A DNA stretch of 64,000 bases from Harmonia axyridis (lineage: Eukaryota; Arthropoda; Insecta; Coleoptera; Coccinellidae), in assembly GCF_914767665.1 (NCBI RefSeq), contig NC_059507.1:18044718-18108717 (forward strand). The letters are read 5' to 3'. The position numbers and the translations under genes are program-made. The number at the start of each line of letters is the position of its first letter. Position 1 is the stretch's first letter. Below are positions 21,930 to 35,410 of this stretch, in pieces. The notes beneath the pieces were generated by a model. That model was not told where the DNA came from, searched no databases, and worked only from the letters and a program-made list of their open reading frames with translations.

Positions 21930-22107
21930 TAGGGTGTTCCATTGAAAAAATATCATTTTATGAAATATTATGACAACGCGTCTATTTTTTTTTTTTCGGC
22001 ATCGAGAAGGCCACTGAGAATGCTACCAGTTTGCCCATTTAACCGACATCGTAGCATCCATAATAACAGAGTTGGCAATGGTGCCGACTCAATTTGGAAC
22101 ACCCTGT
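21930..22107. mobile_element. Short MITE, AGGGTGTTCC ends
   Basis: Ends TAGGGTGTTCCATTG and, inverted, TTTGGAACACCCTGTA. Contains TGGTGCCGACTC. Non-coding and TA-flanked. Confidence 0.65.
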
Positions 22108-22640
22108 ATATGAACATTCAAAATCTCAATTGAATCGGATCTGTAATCACGGCTCTATTTTCAATATTCTCCTTGAAACTTCTATAGTCCATTTGTCATG
22201 GTTTTCATAATCTGATATCCATCAGTTGTGTGGTCACGTAAATATTGGTCATTTTTTTGGTTATTCTTTTTTAATTTTCTATTGTGCTGATTAGATGATG
22301 AGCATTAAATTTTGCACAAAGCATTTAAATGTCATTTTCCATCCAATTGGAAATCTTTATCGCGATCGAAACTGCAGTTCCGACATCAACAAGAAAATGA
22401 AATTTCGAACGTCAATATTTACGGAAACCATAATCGGATTTTATCCATAAACGAACTTAACCGCGGCATTTCTGATCCAAACCTACTCTGAAAATTTTAA
22501 GTTTCTAAGACCTTTCATTAGAGAATTATCGTGTACCTATACGGCTGAACGGTCAGAGTTGAATTTGAGGACGGATTCGTCATCAGTGAGTCGAACCTTA
22601 TCATTTATCCATAAACTTCTTATGGACATTTCCAATGGAA
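22108..22640 (+). repeat. Family A copy
   Basis: Contains CAATTGAATCGGATCTGT, GAAATTTCGAACGTCAATAT, CGTGTACCTATACGGCTGAA and GGACGGATTCGTCATCAGTG in the order found in other copies. No gene. Confidence 0.6.
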
Positions 22641-23194
22641 GACCCTGCATACATCACTTTTTTCAAATGCGAGTACATCTGCATCCCATAAGCAATAGAA
22701 AGGAATATCCACATATTATTTGCACAAATTCCTGACCCACACATTTCATGAAGAAAAGAACGAATGAAAAAAATATATATTTATTGCGTAATGCGAGATG
22801 ATAAAAATTTCAACCGAAAATTAATGTCCCGAAACTCAACAATAAAGAGATATATTTCAAAAATATCGCCTGATATCCCATTGAACTGCGTACTACATAT
22901 TGACATCTTATATTTCCTCATGTCATTTATACATATAGTGAACTTCTACTTGAAGAATTGAAATGCGAAGAAATAGTTAATTTCCCATCTAAAGCGGAAA
23001 CTTCCACTCATATACCGAGAAATGTTCGGACCAATGGCACATTTAGAACCGAATGTCATTCCGATTCCGAGAAGAATATAATTTCATTGAGAAAACCATT
23101 TTCATTCCTTGTGCAAAGATATTTCTGACATGCGGGACAGTCGAAATCGAATGAATAGATTTTATAAGAACGCAATAGAGACGATATCAACGTG
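22641..23194. other. No recognised gene
   Basis: AT-rich, short ORFs only, no clear repeat. Confidence 0.4.
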
Positions 23195-23400
23195 ATAAAC
23201 GTCCTGGAACTATGCAGTATATTAGGGTACTGGAAGTCAGCATTATACATATATCAGTTCCAAGACTGTCCCGGAACTATCATTTCGGTCCTGGAAGTCA
23301 ACATTAGGCATATATCAGTTCCAAGACTGTCCTGGAACTATACATCGGTCTTGGAACTCGCGGTTAGCTGGTAAAAAATGTCTTGGAACTCGACGTTAGT
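23195..23400. repeat. Minisatellite with CCTGGAACT/AGTTCCAAG units
   Basis: About three tandem units of roughly 70 bases, each holding AGTTCCAAGACTGTCC and GGTCCTGGAAGTCAACATT-like phrases. The motifs AGTTCCAAGAC and GTCCTGGAACT are inverted complements and could form hairpins. The array ends against (TA)n at 23403-23424, next to a reverse family A tail. Confidence 0.7.
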
Positions 23401-23402
23401 CA

Positions 23403-23700
23403 TATATATATATATATATATATGTATGGTGTAGGAATACGAGATCCGTATACAGCCAAGTTATCAACGCTACGAGATCATGAGATCCGATGGCCGGATC
23501 TCGTAACGTATTTCGTTCATTTTCGGTATCCTGAGGTAGTATATATCATTCTGGCGAAGTTTGAGATGGAGCTCATAGCGGTCACTAATTACATGCAAAT
23601 TGTACAAATGAAGTTCGGGAAAATTGGCGCTGGCATCGAAAATGTATATCGTCCTAGAGGTGTCGTGCGTACTTTGGGAGATCCTTGAATTGCAACACTG
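23403..23700 (-). repeat. (TA)n and reverse family A tail
   Basis: (TA)n followed by GGATCTCG/CGAGATCC-rich sequence. Upstream TTGGAACTCGACGTTAGTCA is the reverse of the flank of the 3.5-kb tract. Confidence 0.5.
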
Positions 23701-25839
23701 TGTGGATCTCGGAAAGTCGAAACTCTTTATCAATTTGATGAATTAAATACATACCTATTATTCATGTCATGACTCGTGGTGATTTATCTAAGTGGAATGA
23801 CGAGAAGGGTTTGGGAATGCATTTATTTCGCTTTCTGATACTCGAATTCCTGACAACGCTTGAAAGTCTAGCTAGGGCAGTTTGAACTGTTATTTCGATA
23901 AGTGTATAGGATGGTCTTTGTTGGAAATTTTCAACTTTTTAATGTAGGTGTTCGAATATACATAAGTAAAATTGAACGAAATGAATAAGAGCGAGTTTTA
24001 TCTAATGAATAAATGATATTCATCGAAGTATTTCATATTTATGAGGAAGAAATTATCTCTTCTTCAATACTATAAATGAAATCATTCGAGACGTACGTTT
24101 CCTTTCCTAATTTAATGTACTCGAGACAGAAAAATATTGAGTACTCGTACCTTTGCATAATGTTGTTCTAGGCTTTGATCATAAAATATTTATTGATAGA
24201 GCTCAAATTCAAGAGCCAATATGTTGAATTGATTTTATAAACCATAAATCAATTCATGGAAATTTTTGGAGTATCTTCTTGAAAATCGGTCAATAGATAT
24301 TTCTTTGGAATTTTGTTATTGTCAATTTATAATTCTAAGAACGGATATCATTATGTCGGATCGCAGATCAATTAGTTTTAGGCTAAAAGTGACGTCGCTG
24401 AATAATTAAAAAAAAAAATTGTTGGAGGAAAAGTTTCGTTACATTTTCCCAAGAAAAATTTTCTATGAAAATTGATATGTTACACCAGCCTACTGAATCG
24501 GATTTTGTATCCAACAATAAACAGAAGTACCTACTGAAGATTAATGCAAAATATCTTATCTGGGACACGTACCAAATGATTTCGAATTATACTAGGCGGA
24601 TTGTAGGTATCATTGACAAGCTTCAATATTTTCTACAATTTCTCGTATATACCGAATATTTATCTATGGCTTTTTTTGGAAAAACTTAGATATTGTTGAA
24701 TGTAATTTCCTTTGCTCTGTTGTATTTGTCAATCAGTAATATGTAAGAGAAGAAGATTTCTTCTTATAGGGTATTCCCCGAAAACTCTCGTTTTCTTTTG
24801 AAAAATGAATTTTTTGCTAGAAGACTAATGATAATATAACTTAATTCATTGCAAACAAAGGTGCTAACTCTTTTTACTAAATGAAAACATTTCTAACAAG
24901 TAACTATGAATTTGAGGTCAATACTCCTATCTAAAACATCATTTTTAATTAGAACATCTTCTTCGAATTGCTTGAATTCCAATTTCAGAAAGAATCAAAT
25001 CTTAAAATTTTTGTTGATTATTCTCTCGAAAATGGATAAGTTCAGAGCCTTCGACGATGAGTACCGTTTTTCAAATTGTGATATAAAAGAGGCGAAGCTA
25101 TTTTGTTACCATAATACAAGAGCGCTCACATAATTTTGCGATTTAATAACTGTTGGTTATTTAAAAGGTAGCACCTGCTTGTTATTTTTTCAGTGGGAAC
25201 AAACATGAGGAAGGTATCCAATTATTTATAACAAATTATTTATTAAATGAACAATTTGAGTTTCAATGCGAATATTATTCTTTAACATGAAATAGCAGGA
25301 TAAACTATGAAAATTGGTTAGTACATATGAATAATAAGTCGAATAAAATTATTGTATATCAAAAAAGACTACACCTACAACTCAATTTCGAAAATTTTAA
25401 ATTAAAACCGATTTTTGCACCAAACGTCTCAAATTGAATCTGCTGATTGAAGAGATTTATATTGGAATCTACTAAGAATGATGTAATAAGAAATATGCTT
25501 TTGCTTGTGTGTTTCTCACACCATTCCACTCTAAATCCCGTAGCTCTAAGCTGACATTAAATTCCACCTCAGATTCCACTAGTTAATATGCGAGTTTAAC
25601 AAAAAGGTTTTTTATGATTCCAGGTTATTTTCCATCAAATTGCACCGCACATTTGTGTTTTCTAGAATAGAACCTTCACAAAAAAGATTTTACACGAGAA
25701 ATAAACCACAAAATTTCATTCAATATCAAGGAAATTTGATGTGGAAAGTTGACATAATATATAATAGGAATTCCTTCGGAATTCGAAAAATTCTTAAACG
25801 ATTTTCATAAGTTTCATAAATGGGACACTCTAAATATGT
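23701..25839. other. No recognised gene
   Basis: About 2 kb of AT-rich sequence. Small ORFs (60-76 codons) lack family features, and no tRNA, repeat array or splice-linked exons were recognised. Confidence 0.45.
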
Positions 25840-26830
25840 AGAGTTCCATTTAAAAAACAAGAAACTGCGTTGAAAAGTTTTTCAACCTCAGAATTGTCGA
25901 AAAGTGTACCGTTATCGATTTTTCAAAAATGTCATCTGTTTTAAAGATTGAGTAATTTGTCTTTATTATTTGATGGGACGCCCTATATATAAATATTTCT
26001 CGATGATTAAAAAGTAAAATAACTTATTTCCGCTTTATATAATATAAAGCGGAATTTCCGACAAGTAAAGACTGAAACAATCAAACACTAAATATTTCTC
26101 ATTTATCTGCACATTTAATTCATTTTGTGTTCATCGTAGAATTGTAATCCAGTCATTAAAGTGTCCAATTTTCAAAATACCAACACTCCTCTATATCTGT
26201 GATTCGATATTTGATTTCTAATTAAGTGGGAACACCCTATATATAACTCAATTACAATAATACGAAGAATACAAAATGAATTGATCTCGAAATTGATGAA
26301 AAATATGTATATATGAGGTGTGCCATCAAAACGGTGTCCTATGTTTGAAACGGATAACAGAAATTTTTTTTTGATTGGATAGATTTAAATATGTTTCATT
26401 TCTTTCGGGATCTAACTGATGAATTAGATCTCGAAATAAGTGAAACATTTTTACACAAAATGTTGTGTCCATTGTATAATTTCAATCGAATATTATGTAG
26501 GGTGTCCCATTTAAATGAGACCAATTCCCGTCTATATTTCTAAAACGATTATTAATTCCTATGCTGTGTTATTCTTAAAATATTGACCATTAAAATTACT
26601 GGAATAACGGGAAATAAATTGAATCTCAAGATAAATGAAAAATATTTATATACGGGGTGTCCCATCAAAACAACGAAGTCAAAAATACAATATCTTTGAA
26701 ACAGATAACATTTTTTTAAAAAGCGATAACGGGATGCTTTTCGGCAAATCTGCGGACAAAAAACTGCGTCGAAAAATATATGGTGTACCATTTGAGAAAC
26801 ATCAATTTTACTCTTTATTTTTTTAACGGT
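25840..26830. repeat. Cluster of related TA-ended MITE units
   Basis: Successive ends GGACGCCCTATATATA, GGAACACCCTATATATA, GAGGTGTGCCATCAAAACG, GTAGGGTGTCCCATTTAAATG and CGGGGTGTCCCATCAAAAC alternate in orientation. Internal phrases (TTTGAAACGGATAACA; TGTGTTATTCTTAAAATATT) repeat at about 330-base spacing. It looks like tandem and nested copies of one mariner-type MITE. Confidence 0.6.
26029..26055. repeat. Near-perfect short palindrome
   Basis: TTCCGCTTTATAT, a central A, then ATATAAAGCGGAA: 13-base perfect arms. It may be the centre of a MITE. Confidence 0.7.
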
Positions 26831-27128
26831 AGGTAATGATTTCTATGATGTGTTATCAGTATCATATGAAACATAAAAATTACTGAAGACAGTATTTTAG
26901 AATGTATTGAATATCTTGAATATAAGATATATATATTGAAATATTTGAAACAGTAATTTTTCATGAATGTCTTGTAACTTGAGAACTGAGCAAGATATCT
27001 ATGATCAGCTTTCTGATCTTGGTTTATTTCGAAAGAAGAGCTCAGGAGTCCTTGAAGATTTTTTCATCTAGTCTTATGAGTCTCGAGATACGTTCAGTGA
27101 GCATCGAATTTAGCTCATCCTGTACATA

Positions 27129-27330
27129 CAGAGTGTCCGGAAACTATTACGCCGAATTGAAAAAGAACAAACTTCTTTGAACAATTTCGGAAAATGTGGA
27201 ATTAACGAATAAAAATTACATTCAATTTTTTATAATCTCTGCAACGAATGATTTTTGGGAAAAAAATGAAGTCTTATTGATTTTTCAAGAGAAATGTTCT
27301 GTTTTGGCATCATAGTTTCGGGACACATTG
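27129..27330. mobile_element. 202-bp MITE, CAGAGTGTCC ends
   Basis: TA-flanked, ends CAGAGTGTCCGGAAACTA and inverted TAGTTTCGGGACACATTG. Non-coding. Confidence 0.75.
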
Positions 27331-27333
27331 TAT

Positions 27334-28227
27334 ATTAAAACCATCGTTGGTTTGGGTGATTAAATTTGTTCCACTCGAAATGAAAAATTTTCCTTGTGTT
27401 CACGACTAATTGATAAAAATATTTTTTCACATTATCTTAGAAATATGTTAGTTTCACATATACCAGAAAGGGTTATTAACAATAAGTTTGAATTACGTCT
27501 TGAACATTTATTAGAATTCGAAGGTTATGTATTAGTAATAGAATATCAAACCATAATAATCATCCTGTGGCTTGAAAGTTATTGCTTTTCAATATTTTCG
27601 TATTTGCCGGAGAATATCCTGCATCTTCGGAACAAAAAATATACAAAACGTTTGATGGTTCGTTCGGAAGTAATATTAATTGTATTGGTTCCTAAGAGCT
27701 ATTCTGTTATTTCAATCGATACTGAAAAATTGATGAACACTCTGTATATGACCGTTTTAGAAAAAGAAACAAACGTTAGAGTTATGCATAATATCGACGT
27801 TCCTTCATTCTACCACGACGGCCCGTCATCTGGTGTCATCTGGAAGAGGAGACCGATATGCAGGGGGCACTTCAAGCGTTGACAGGTATAATTTGCCCAG
27901 ACGAAGGTAATTTTTAACGCATTCATATCAGTTTTCTAAACCAACACTGTATCGATATAAGTCTGTAAAATTTTTGTGTTCAACGCTGTCTTGACACATA
28001 ATTTGAACTAAAAAGCAAATAGCGATGTTTAATCGAATTACCGTAAATGTACTTTATGTTTTACGACCTCCTCATTTTTGAGCTATTGGACCACATAATT
28101 TGATCCATTCGCGTTACGTAGTAGAATTCACTACACAACTCAAACTTCATTAAGTTACATATTTTTCGGAAAAGAATTCACTCTAAAGAACTTAAACTCT
28201 ACCAATAGCCGTAACTGCTTTTTTATA
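27334..28227. other. Gene status unclear, one unsupported ORF
   Basis: A 162-codon plus-strand ORF (27394-27882) is open but hydrophobic and AT-driven, with no motif I recognise. No splice partners or repeats seen. I do not call it a gene. Confidence 0.3.
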
Positions 28228-28275
28228 AAGGGTGTTTCATTGGGCAACAGAAATATTTCACAGGTGCATAGGTGA
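28228..28275 (+). repeat. MITE end fragment
   Basis: GGGTGTTTCATTGGGCAACA and following bases match the left end of the MITE at 20779; the rest is missing. Confidence 0.6.
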
Positions 28276-28500
28276 CAAACAACCAATGTAGAAATGAATT
28301 ACAAAGTAATCTTGAAATAATTAAGAATTCAATATTTTTCATGATTTATTGTTAGAAGTCATTTCAAACCACTTTCAGGTATCGAAGTTTAAAAACTTCA
28401 CTTTTACGTTGAAAATTTGTGCAGTAAAACTGTCTGCGCTAAAATTTGAAGTACACCTCCCAGTTCAGTTTTTAGTTCAGATTATCAAAATTCCGATCTA

Positions 28501-28801
28501 CAGGGTGTTGTTACGAGGATTCAAACGATTCATAATTTTTTGTTAACCCAGACATGGATTTTCGAGGCGGTTATTGCATGATACGTTTGGGCTCTCAATC
28601 AGGAATATATTTGCCAAATATGAAGAAAATATACCGGGTGGTTCGTTCGATATGGCTTCAGAAAGAAACGGGTGAAATTCATAAAACACCCTGTATCTCG
28701 ACTATGAAGACAGTAAGACCCAATAAATGGGGTATCCCCAGAACCGCCTTGGTGCCACCTATGCACCAGGAAGTATTTCCGTTTTCGAATGAAACACCCT
28801 G
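28501..28801 (-). mobile_element. CAGGGTGTTTCATT MITE, copy 2
   Basis: 301 bp, TA-flanked, reverse orientation of the copy at 20779. Shares ATGATACGTTTGGGCTCTCA and CACCCTGTATCTCG phrases. Internal CACCC and GGGTGG motifs are also conserved. Confidence 0.8.
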
Positions 28802-31800
28802 TATAATGTGGAAGTCTTTTTGAATAACTCATTTGGATCAAACACATTGAATACCAGCTGAATATTTTTCTAAAAAGGCGTTGTTTGCAAACCAACTTGT
28901 TTGACGTCAAGTAGTCATCAATGTAATAAACATATTCTTATGATTTCGAGGGAAATGATATCAACAACAGTACAATGTTGTGTTATATTTTGTTCATTAT
29001 AGGCAGTCGTAGATTAATCGTCGTACTATATAAATGTTTGATAATGCATCATTATTGATATATTCGTGTGCTTACATAACTCGTGCTACGCACTCGTTTT
29101 CAACATACACACTCATATAATAATAATAATTTTATCCCACTTGTATAGAAAATAACTATCATCCACGACTGCTTGATTTTGAAGCTCTAATGCCAATAAT
29201 TGTGGTTCATTTGCGTTGCGTAAGAATACTAATCAGGCAATTCATCACGAAATGAACGAATTCAGAAACAGACTCATGAATAACCAGCACTGCTTCTTAT
29301 ATACAGAGTGTAATTGAATGTCAATATCCATGGAGGTGATTTTGGTGCCCATTTTAAGAAAAAAACTTCATATAAACATATGTCCTGACCTTTTCAGGGT
29401 GGTAAAGTTTTCGAAAATAATTAATTCATTTTTAATATCTCCAATAACACTTCCGATATTTCAATGAAAGTTGTCATTCATGTACTATGAATCAAGAGGC
29501 ATTCTTTAATCTATCACCTTTTTTTTTATTTCCACCAGTGGGTAAATAGGCCGGAAATAGGCAGGTCAAATGACTTGCCTATTTCGGTAGACATTGATAG
29601 TATACCACATATTTTTCCTCAAATAAAAATTATTCTCGAAATTCCCAATCATTTTTCACCAAAGTTGATAATCTAACTTTTTTCAATTCGATGCACGGTT
29701 TTCGTTAAAAAACTAAAAACTGTTTCTCTGCATGATCATAACAATATCGTTCATTTGAAAATATCATCATACAGAGACATAAGTAGATTTTATTATTTCA
29801 GACGAAACCCGTGCGTCATCCAAAAAAAATTCAAAATATCAAATTTGAAATATCCGAAGTGGTATTGTACATATTAAAAATAAATGATTTATTTTTGAAA
29901 AATTCATCAAATACCAAGGCAATTTATTTTAATCAATATATTGTGGTAAGTGATAATTTAACGGCATTTCATTTTTTCGAAAAAACGCATTGCTGAATAA
30001 TATTTCAACAAAAAACATGAGTGCTGGTGGCAACAAAAATCTGAGTTCAAGACAAGGATCTTTCACGAATGCTTCTCGTTAGAAACACATTATTTTGGTT
30101 TGTGTTTTTCATAATTTTTCACAGGAAAAATGAGATTCCGAAATAGTAATCGACAGGACTATTTCATGAAACCATAAATTCTTTTTATCAAAGGTATTTT
30201 GATTTTGGTGACAAGAGCTGTCGAGTTTAACAACGGGTAAACTCGAAAAAACTGATGAAAGATGATATCATACAGTGTAATTTCACAATATTCAATCAAA
30301 ACAATGTACAGCAATGTACAGTCTTAGATAAAACGATGTAAGTACTATATGTATCTGTGTGAATATTAAAATATTCGTGTGTACTTACACAATAAAGTAT
30401 ATAGATATTAACGATGCATTGATCCCATGTTTATATATATAGGAAAATAGAATTATTTGTTCGAAGTGTTTTATCTTTTAATAAGTAACTCATGTTATTT
30501 CGATGAAATGTGTTACCTGATGAGCAAGTGGTGCACATCTTTCTTGAGATTTGATACCTGCATTCTATTTTCTATATCGATGAAAGCAATATCACCTGCT
30601 TATACATATATAAAACTTTGGAGTTAAATTTTTATAATCTCTAATCATCTATAGTATTTAGTCGAAGTATTAGGCAGAGATCCAAATATAAGCAGAAACG
30701 AGTCATATTAAAATGATGTATTATATTATAGTATGATTCAAATGAATCGAAATATTTGCTCATATAACCTCCACTTTCAGGACATTAGCACACAATATCA
30801 ATATATATTATAGTTCGAAAACAATATCAATTTTAATATGTAGACAATAGGACATAAAACGTTCAACTTGGTGTTCATTGTCTTGGAACTTTATATTTTA
30901 TAACAACAATGTCCTAGAAGTAGAGGTATATTTTGATTGGTTCTTCATGATACAATTGGGGTAGAAAATATATCAAAACCAATTGAACCTGCTTTTGACA
31001 GCGAAACAATTTCCCTCGTCAATTTTTATACATGTTAAGAAAATAATACTGATAAATCCTTAATTTTATCAGAAAAAAAATTTACCTATATAATGTATGA
31101 GAATCAGACATAAAAAACATAAAGTGTTTCTCATTCTCGTTAATTTTTCTTGTATTTCATTTCTTTCTCGGACTCTATATTCTATTTTTTTTTGTGCATT
31201 GCCTGAAATTTAGTCAATAGCATATAACACGTATTTCCACAAAACGTTTTCAATTATCACATAAATAAGAAAACAAACAGAAATTATTGTTATTGTTTCA
31301 CAGGATCAATAAAGTATGTTATGTTATGTTATGTTATTAAAATGAAATTAATCTCCTGAGGAATATTTCTGAATTATCGAAAAAATATGTTGATTAAAAA
31401 CTCCTCTCTGAATATAATATTCTTGAGAGAATATGCATGAGTATTACTCAAGTAGAAATATAAGGACAATTTGAATTGTATCCTGGGTTGAGTGAATCCC
31501 ATGCGGATAATTGGAATACTTGGTAACATTGACCAGCCGACCAAGATGCGAATCGCTAGTTAGAATAACGTGTTAAAATGAGAGAAAGTTTGGGATGCAC
31601 AAATTTTTTGTTTTCTTTGTTTCATTTCGTTAAATCTGAGTGAATTCTGAATTTCTTGATCGGTCAATTTGAGTAATCGAGTGATTTCTAACATAAGGTT
31701 GTGTCAAGTAACCGTGCAAGTAACGGTGACTGTGTTAGCTTTTCATTATTATTGTGCTCTTTCAAAAACCATTCACGAAAAACTCATTTGGTTAACCGGT

Positions 31801-32799
31801 AACGAAATTCAAAACAAACTTTTCTGTTGATACTGCCTGCTACATTTCAATCAAAAAGCCCTTTCGTTTCGACTGGATACGATAACTTGAAATTCCTTGT
31901 TTTACGAGTAAACATGAAATTTCCAAAAAACATATTCATCCGGCTATAAAATCTGAATTGTTCGTGAAACAAAATATTGTAAATACCTACTATGTACAGT
32001 GCTCAAGCAAATTCATAACAGTGTTAATAATGAGGTTAGGGAAAATCGTAAAATGATAAAGTATCTAGTGAACATGATCATTTTCCTATCGACACAAGAG
32101 CATTTAGGGGAATCAATGAAAGTGTTAATACTGACATTCGAGGAAATTTGGAGAAGCTTGTTGAAGTCGCCATGATGTCAGACGAAGTTATTAGAATATA
32201 TTTCCGTTCCGTCTGTATTTTGCAAATTATATCGAAAACCTTTCAGAATGATTAAATTGATTCGGTGACCAAAATTTTGAGGCAAATAACATTTATAACG
32301 AAATGGACAGTGTTTTTACTAGGAACAATGTATTCATTATTCATTAATAACTGATACTGTTGTAGATTATTATCTGTTTAATTTCCAGAAAATGAATGTT
32401 TTGTTACTGAAATATATGTTTTTAGTTATGTTCAATATACGGCCTAATAAAAAGCGTCACTTCCACTTCTGATAATAACATTTTTAAATCTGATTGATAA
32501 GTGAGAGGAACTATTCGATCTATAATGTTCCTTAAAACTCAAAATGTTGAATTTTCACCTAAATTCAATACTGAAATTCGATTCAAACCAAAATTATTGA
32601 ATTAATCAAACTACAATCCAGTTATTGGCTAAACCCTACATATAAGTGTTGGCAAGAAATCGTGGAGGAAAAACTACTTTTATCAATTATTCTTCAAATT
32701 AATTGAAATGAGTATGACTACTTCAAACCTTATTCTAGCAAGGCACCCGAAATTTTGCAAACAAGCTTGAAATGCTTATTTCATATATATGCGTAAAAA
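28802..32799. other. Gene desert
   Basis: About 4 kb with no supported gene. Minor features: a hairpin at 29554-29584 (AAATAGGCAGGTCA / TGACTTGCCTATTT, one mismatch), a GTTAT pentamer microsatellite at about 31317-31337, and degraded TTGTCTTGGAACTT phrases at about 30878 related to the 23.2-kb minisatellite. Confidence 0.5.
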
Positions 32800-33686
32800 T
32801 GCAACCCGTTCGAAAGATCAATTACCGAAATTCTCATTATGGCATCTTCCATATTTTTCTTGAATTATCCTTGGTCTATATTTGATTATACTGATGATAT
32901 GATCAGCTTTATATTTCGCAGTTCCGGGCTGTGTTTTAGTTAAAGCCTCTGAAAACTCGATCCTATCGGTTCTGTGGTATCAGAGATATTTGATAGTCGC
33001 CTTTCGATATCCTTTTCAATTGCTCTATGGTTCTGGTTCACTGAGGAACATGAAATTTCACGGAAGGCTTCAAATTGTCGTATTTCAAGGGAGTGCGTAA
33101 TTTCATTCAAGTCAAACTCATAGTTTTGAAATAAATAGAAACTCAACATTTCTAAAAGACATATTCACTAAAATCTTGGTCAGATTTTACCAGTTAACGA
33201 ACTTCGCGATACGAAACCACCCAAGTACACTGTCCTTCATCTCGAATGTTTCGTGTATACAAACACGCAAACAGATTTACATTTGAAGACGAATTCATCA
33301 ACAGGGAGTCGAAACTTAAATTTCGACCACTCAAAAATCGGTGAGATTATGACAGAGTTCAGCCCTAAAAATGATGAAATAGGAACACCTGCTACAATGA
33401 TTGACTCTGGCGTTGGCATAAATACATATTCCAAGTACACGACATGTTCTGCATCTTGCGAGATCCGACGAATATGCGATTTTGACCCTTATCGATATAC
33501 AAAGATTTTGATACTTATCTCACATCTAACGAGATCCGTCTTAGTGGCAACGTTGAACGGATCTCATTGCCACGCGGTATACAATGTATATAGGGTATAT
33601 AGGAAAGGATCTCGGATTGTTGGTTTATAAGACATGGACCTCGTAGCGTTGAAATTTTACAGGGATCTCGTAATCACATTTTCGAA

Positions 33687-33688
<2 letters not shown>
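32800..33688 (+). repeat. Family A copy with occupied (TA)n site
   Basis: The last 280 bases match 3195-3472 almost exactly, up to CACATTTTCGAAG. The sequence then enters (TA)n at 33689-33732 and passes straight into LINE coding sequence, whereas the copy at 3.5 kb continues into TGACTAACGTTGAG. Confidence 0.8.
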
Positions 33689-33732
<44 letters not shown>

Positions 33733-33734
<2 letters not shown>

Positions 33735-35138
33735 AAGTTAAGAGAGGAAAGCTGGTGGAAACAGAGAACATAAAGATGGCGGATGGAAGAGAGATGGCAA
33801 ACCTGGGGACGGAGAACACATACAAATACCTAGGGATACAACAGACGTATGAAATAAAACAGAAAGAAAATAAAAATGCTGCAGAAACAGAACTCATCAG
33901 ACGAGTTAAGAAAATTATCGGCTCACAACTGTCAGCAGAAAACAAAATCACAGCCATCAACACCTGGGCCATACCAACTTTTTCCTATACGTCGGGAATC
34001 CTTGATTGGTCCAAAACAGATCTGGAGAGACTGGACAGAAGAATACGAACAACATTCACACAGAACGGCATGCTACATCCAAATTCGGCAATAGAGAGGC
34101 TTTACTTACCCAGAACAGAAGGAGGACGTGGATTAAGCAGCTTGCAACACATCTGTCTCAAAGAGGAAAGAAAAATTAGAGATTACTTCAGAGAGAACAA
34201 CTTGCCTGTACATCAATGGATATCGGCCCAGTTCACTGAAACACACAACGAGCAGGACGCAGGAGAAGACCCACCTGCAAAATTAAGACAGAGCTGGAAA
34301 ACAAAAGCCTTACACGGAAGATTCTACACAAGTTTACACCAACCAGATGTAGATATAAAGAACTCAAATACCTACTTGGTACAAGGCTACCTATTTCCCC
34401 AGACGGAAGGAACAGTCCTGGCCATCCAAGACCAGGTCGTCCCAACCAGAACATATGTGAAGCATATTTTAAAACAACAAGTGGAATCCACTAAATGCAG
34501 GATGTGCAACGTGGCCGAAGAAACTATCCAGCACCTGTCCTCAGGATGTTCCACAATAGCAGGCACGAAATATCTCAGCAGGCATGACAATATGGGTAAA
34601 GTCGTTCATCAATTACTATGCCTCCAAAAGCAACTAGTCCAACACTTCACACCACACCACATATATAAACCACAAACTATAGTAGAGAACGAACAGCACA
34701 AAATATACTGGGATCTGGCAGTCACAACAGACAGAGGTGTGGAACACAATAGACCGGACATGGTGGTATGGGATAACAAAAAGAAGACCGTCATCATTAT
34801 TGACTTTGCTGTGCCGCAAGATAACAACCTAGCGAAAAGCTATGCCGAAAAAATATCCAAATATGAGGCACTAGCACAGCAAATGAAGGACATGTGGAGG
34901 CTCAAAGCAGTGACTATAATGCCCCTAATAATGAGCGTGAATGGCCTCGTACACCGAAAGACCACTCAACATCTAAATGAACTGGACCTGCCGCACAACA
35001 CCATCACGTGGATGCAGAAAGCAGTAATCCTGGGAACTGTCAGCATAGTGAGAAAAATAATATATCCCCACTAGCTCACGGAGGTACTCTTGGCGCGTGC
35101 GCCCGGGTATCACGGCTTCCACGAGAAGTGTGAAATTA

Positions 35139-35146
<8 letters not shown>
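33733..35146 (+). pseudogene. 5'-truncated LINE with restriction-like endonuclease, copy 1
   Basis: A 447-codon open frame (33731-35074) covers the C-terminal half of an R2/R4/Dong-type LINE ORF. Post-RT helices come first (WAIPTFSYTSGILDW, LDRRIRTTFTQNGMLHPNS, YLPRTEGGRGL). A zinc knuckle follows (CRMCNVAEETIQHLSSGC, C-x2-C-x7-H-x4-C), then the restriction-like endonuclease with RPDMVVWD and VIIIDFAVP (the PD...D motif) and KSYAEKISKYEAL. The frame is intact to its stop at 35074, but RT is absent. The 3' tail ends AGTGTGAAATTAAAA and runs into (TA)n. Both ends abut (TA)n, suggesting (TA)n target preference. It probably nicked DNA for target-primed reverse transcription. Confidence 0.8.

Positions 35147-35408
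<262 letters not shown>

Positions 35409-35410
<2 letters not shown>

Noticed and set aside
23195..23400. CRISPR-like array
   Set aside because: Repeats are tandem minisatellite units without unique spacers, in an insect genome.
27394..27882. 162-codon open frame
   Set aside because: Hydrophobic and AT-driven composition, no motif, no splice partners or homologous repeat copy; likely chance.
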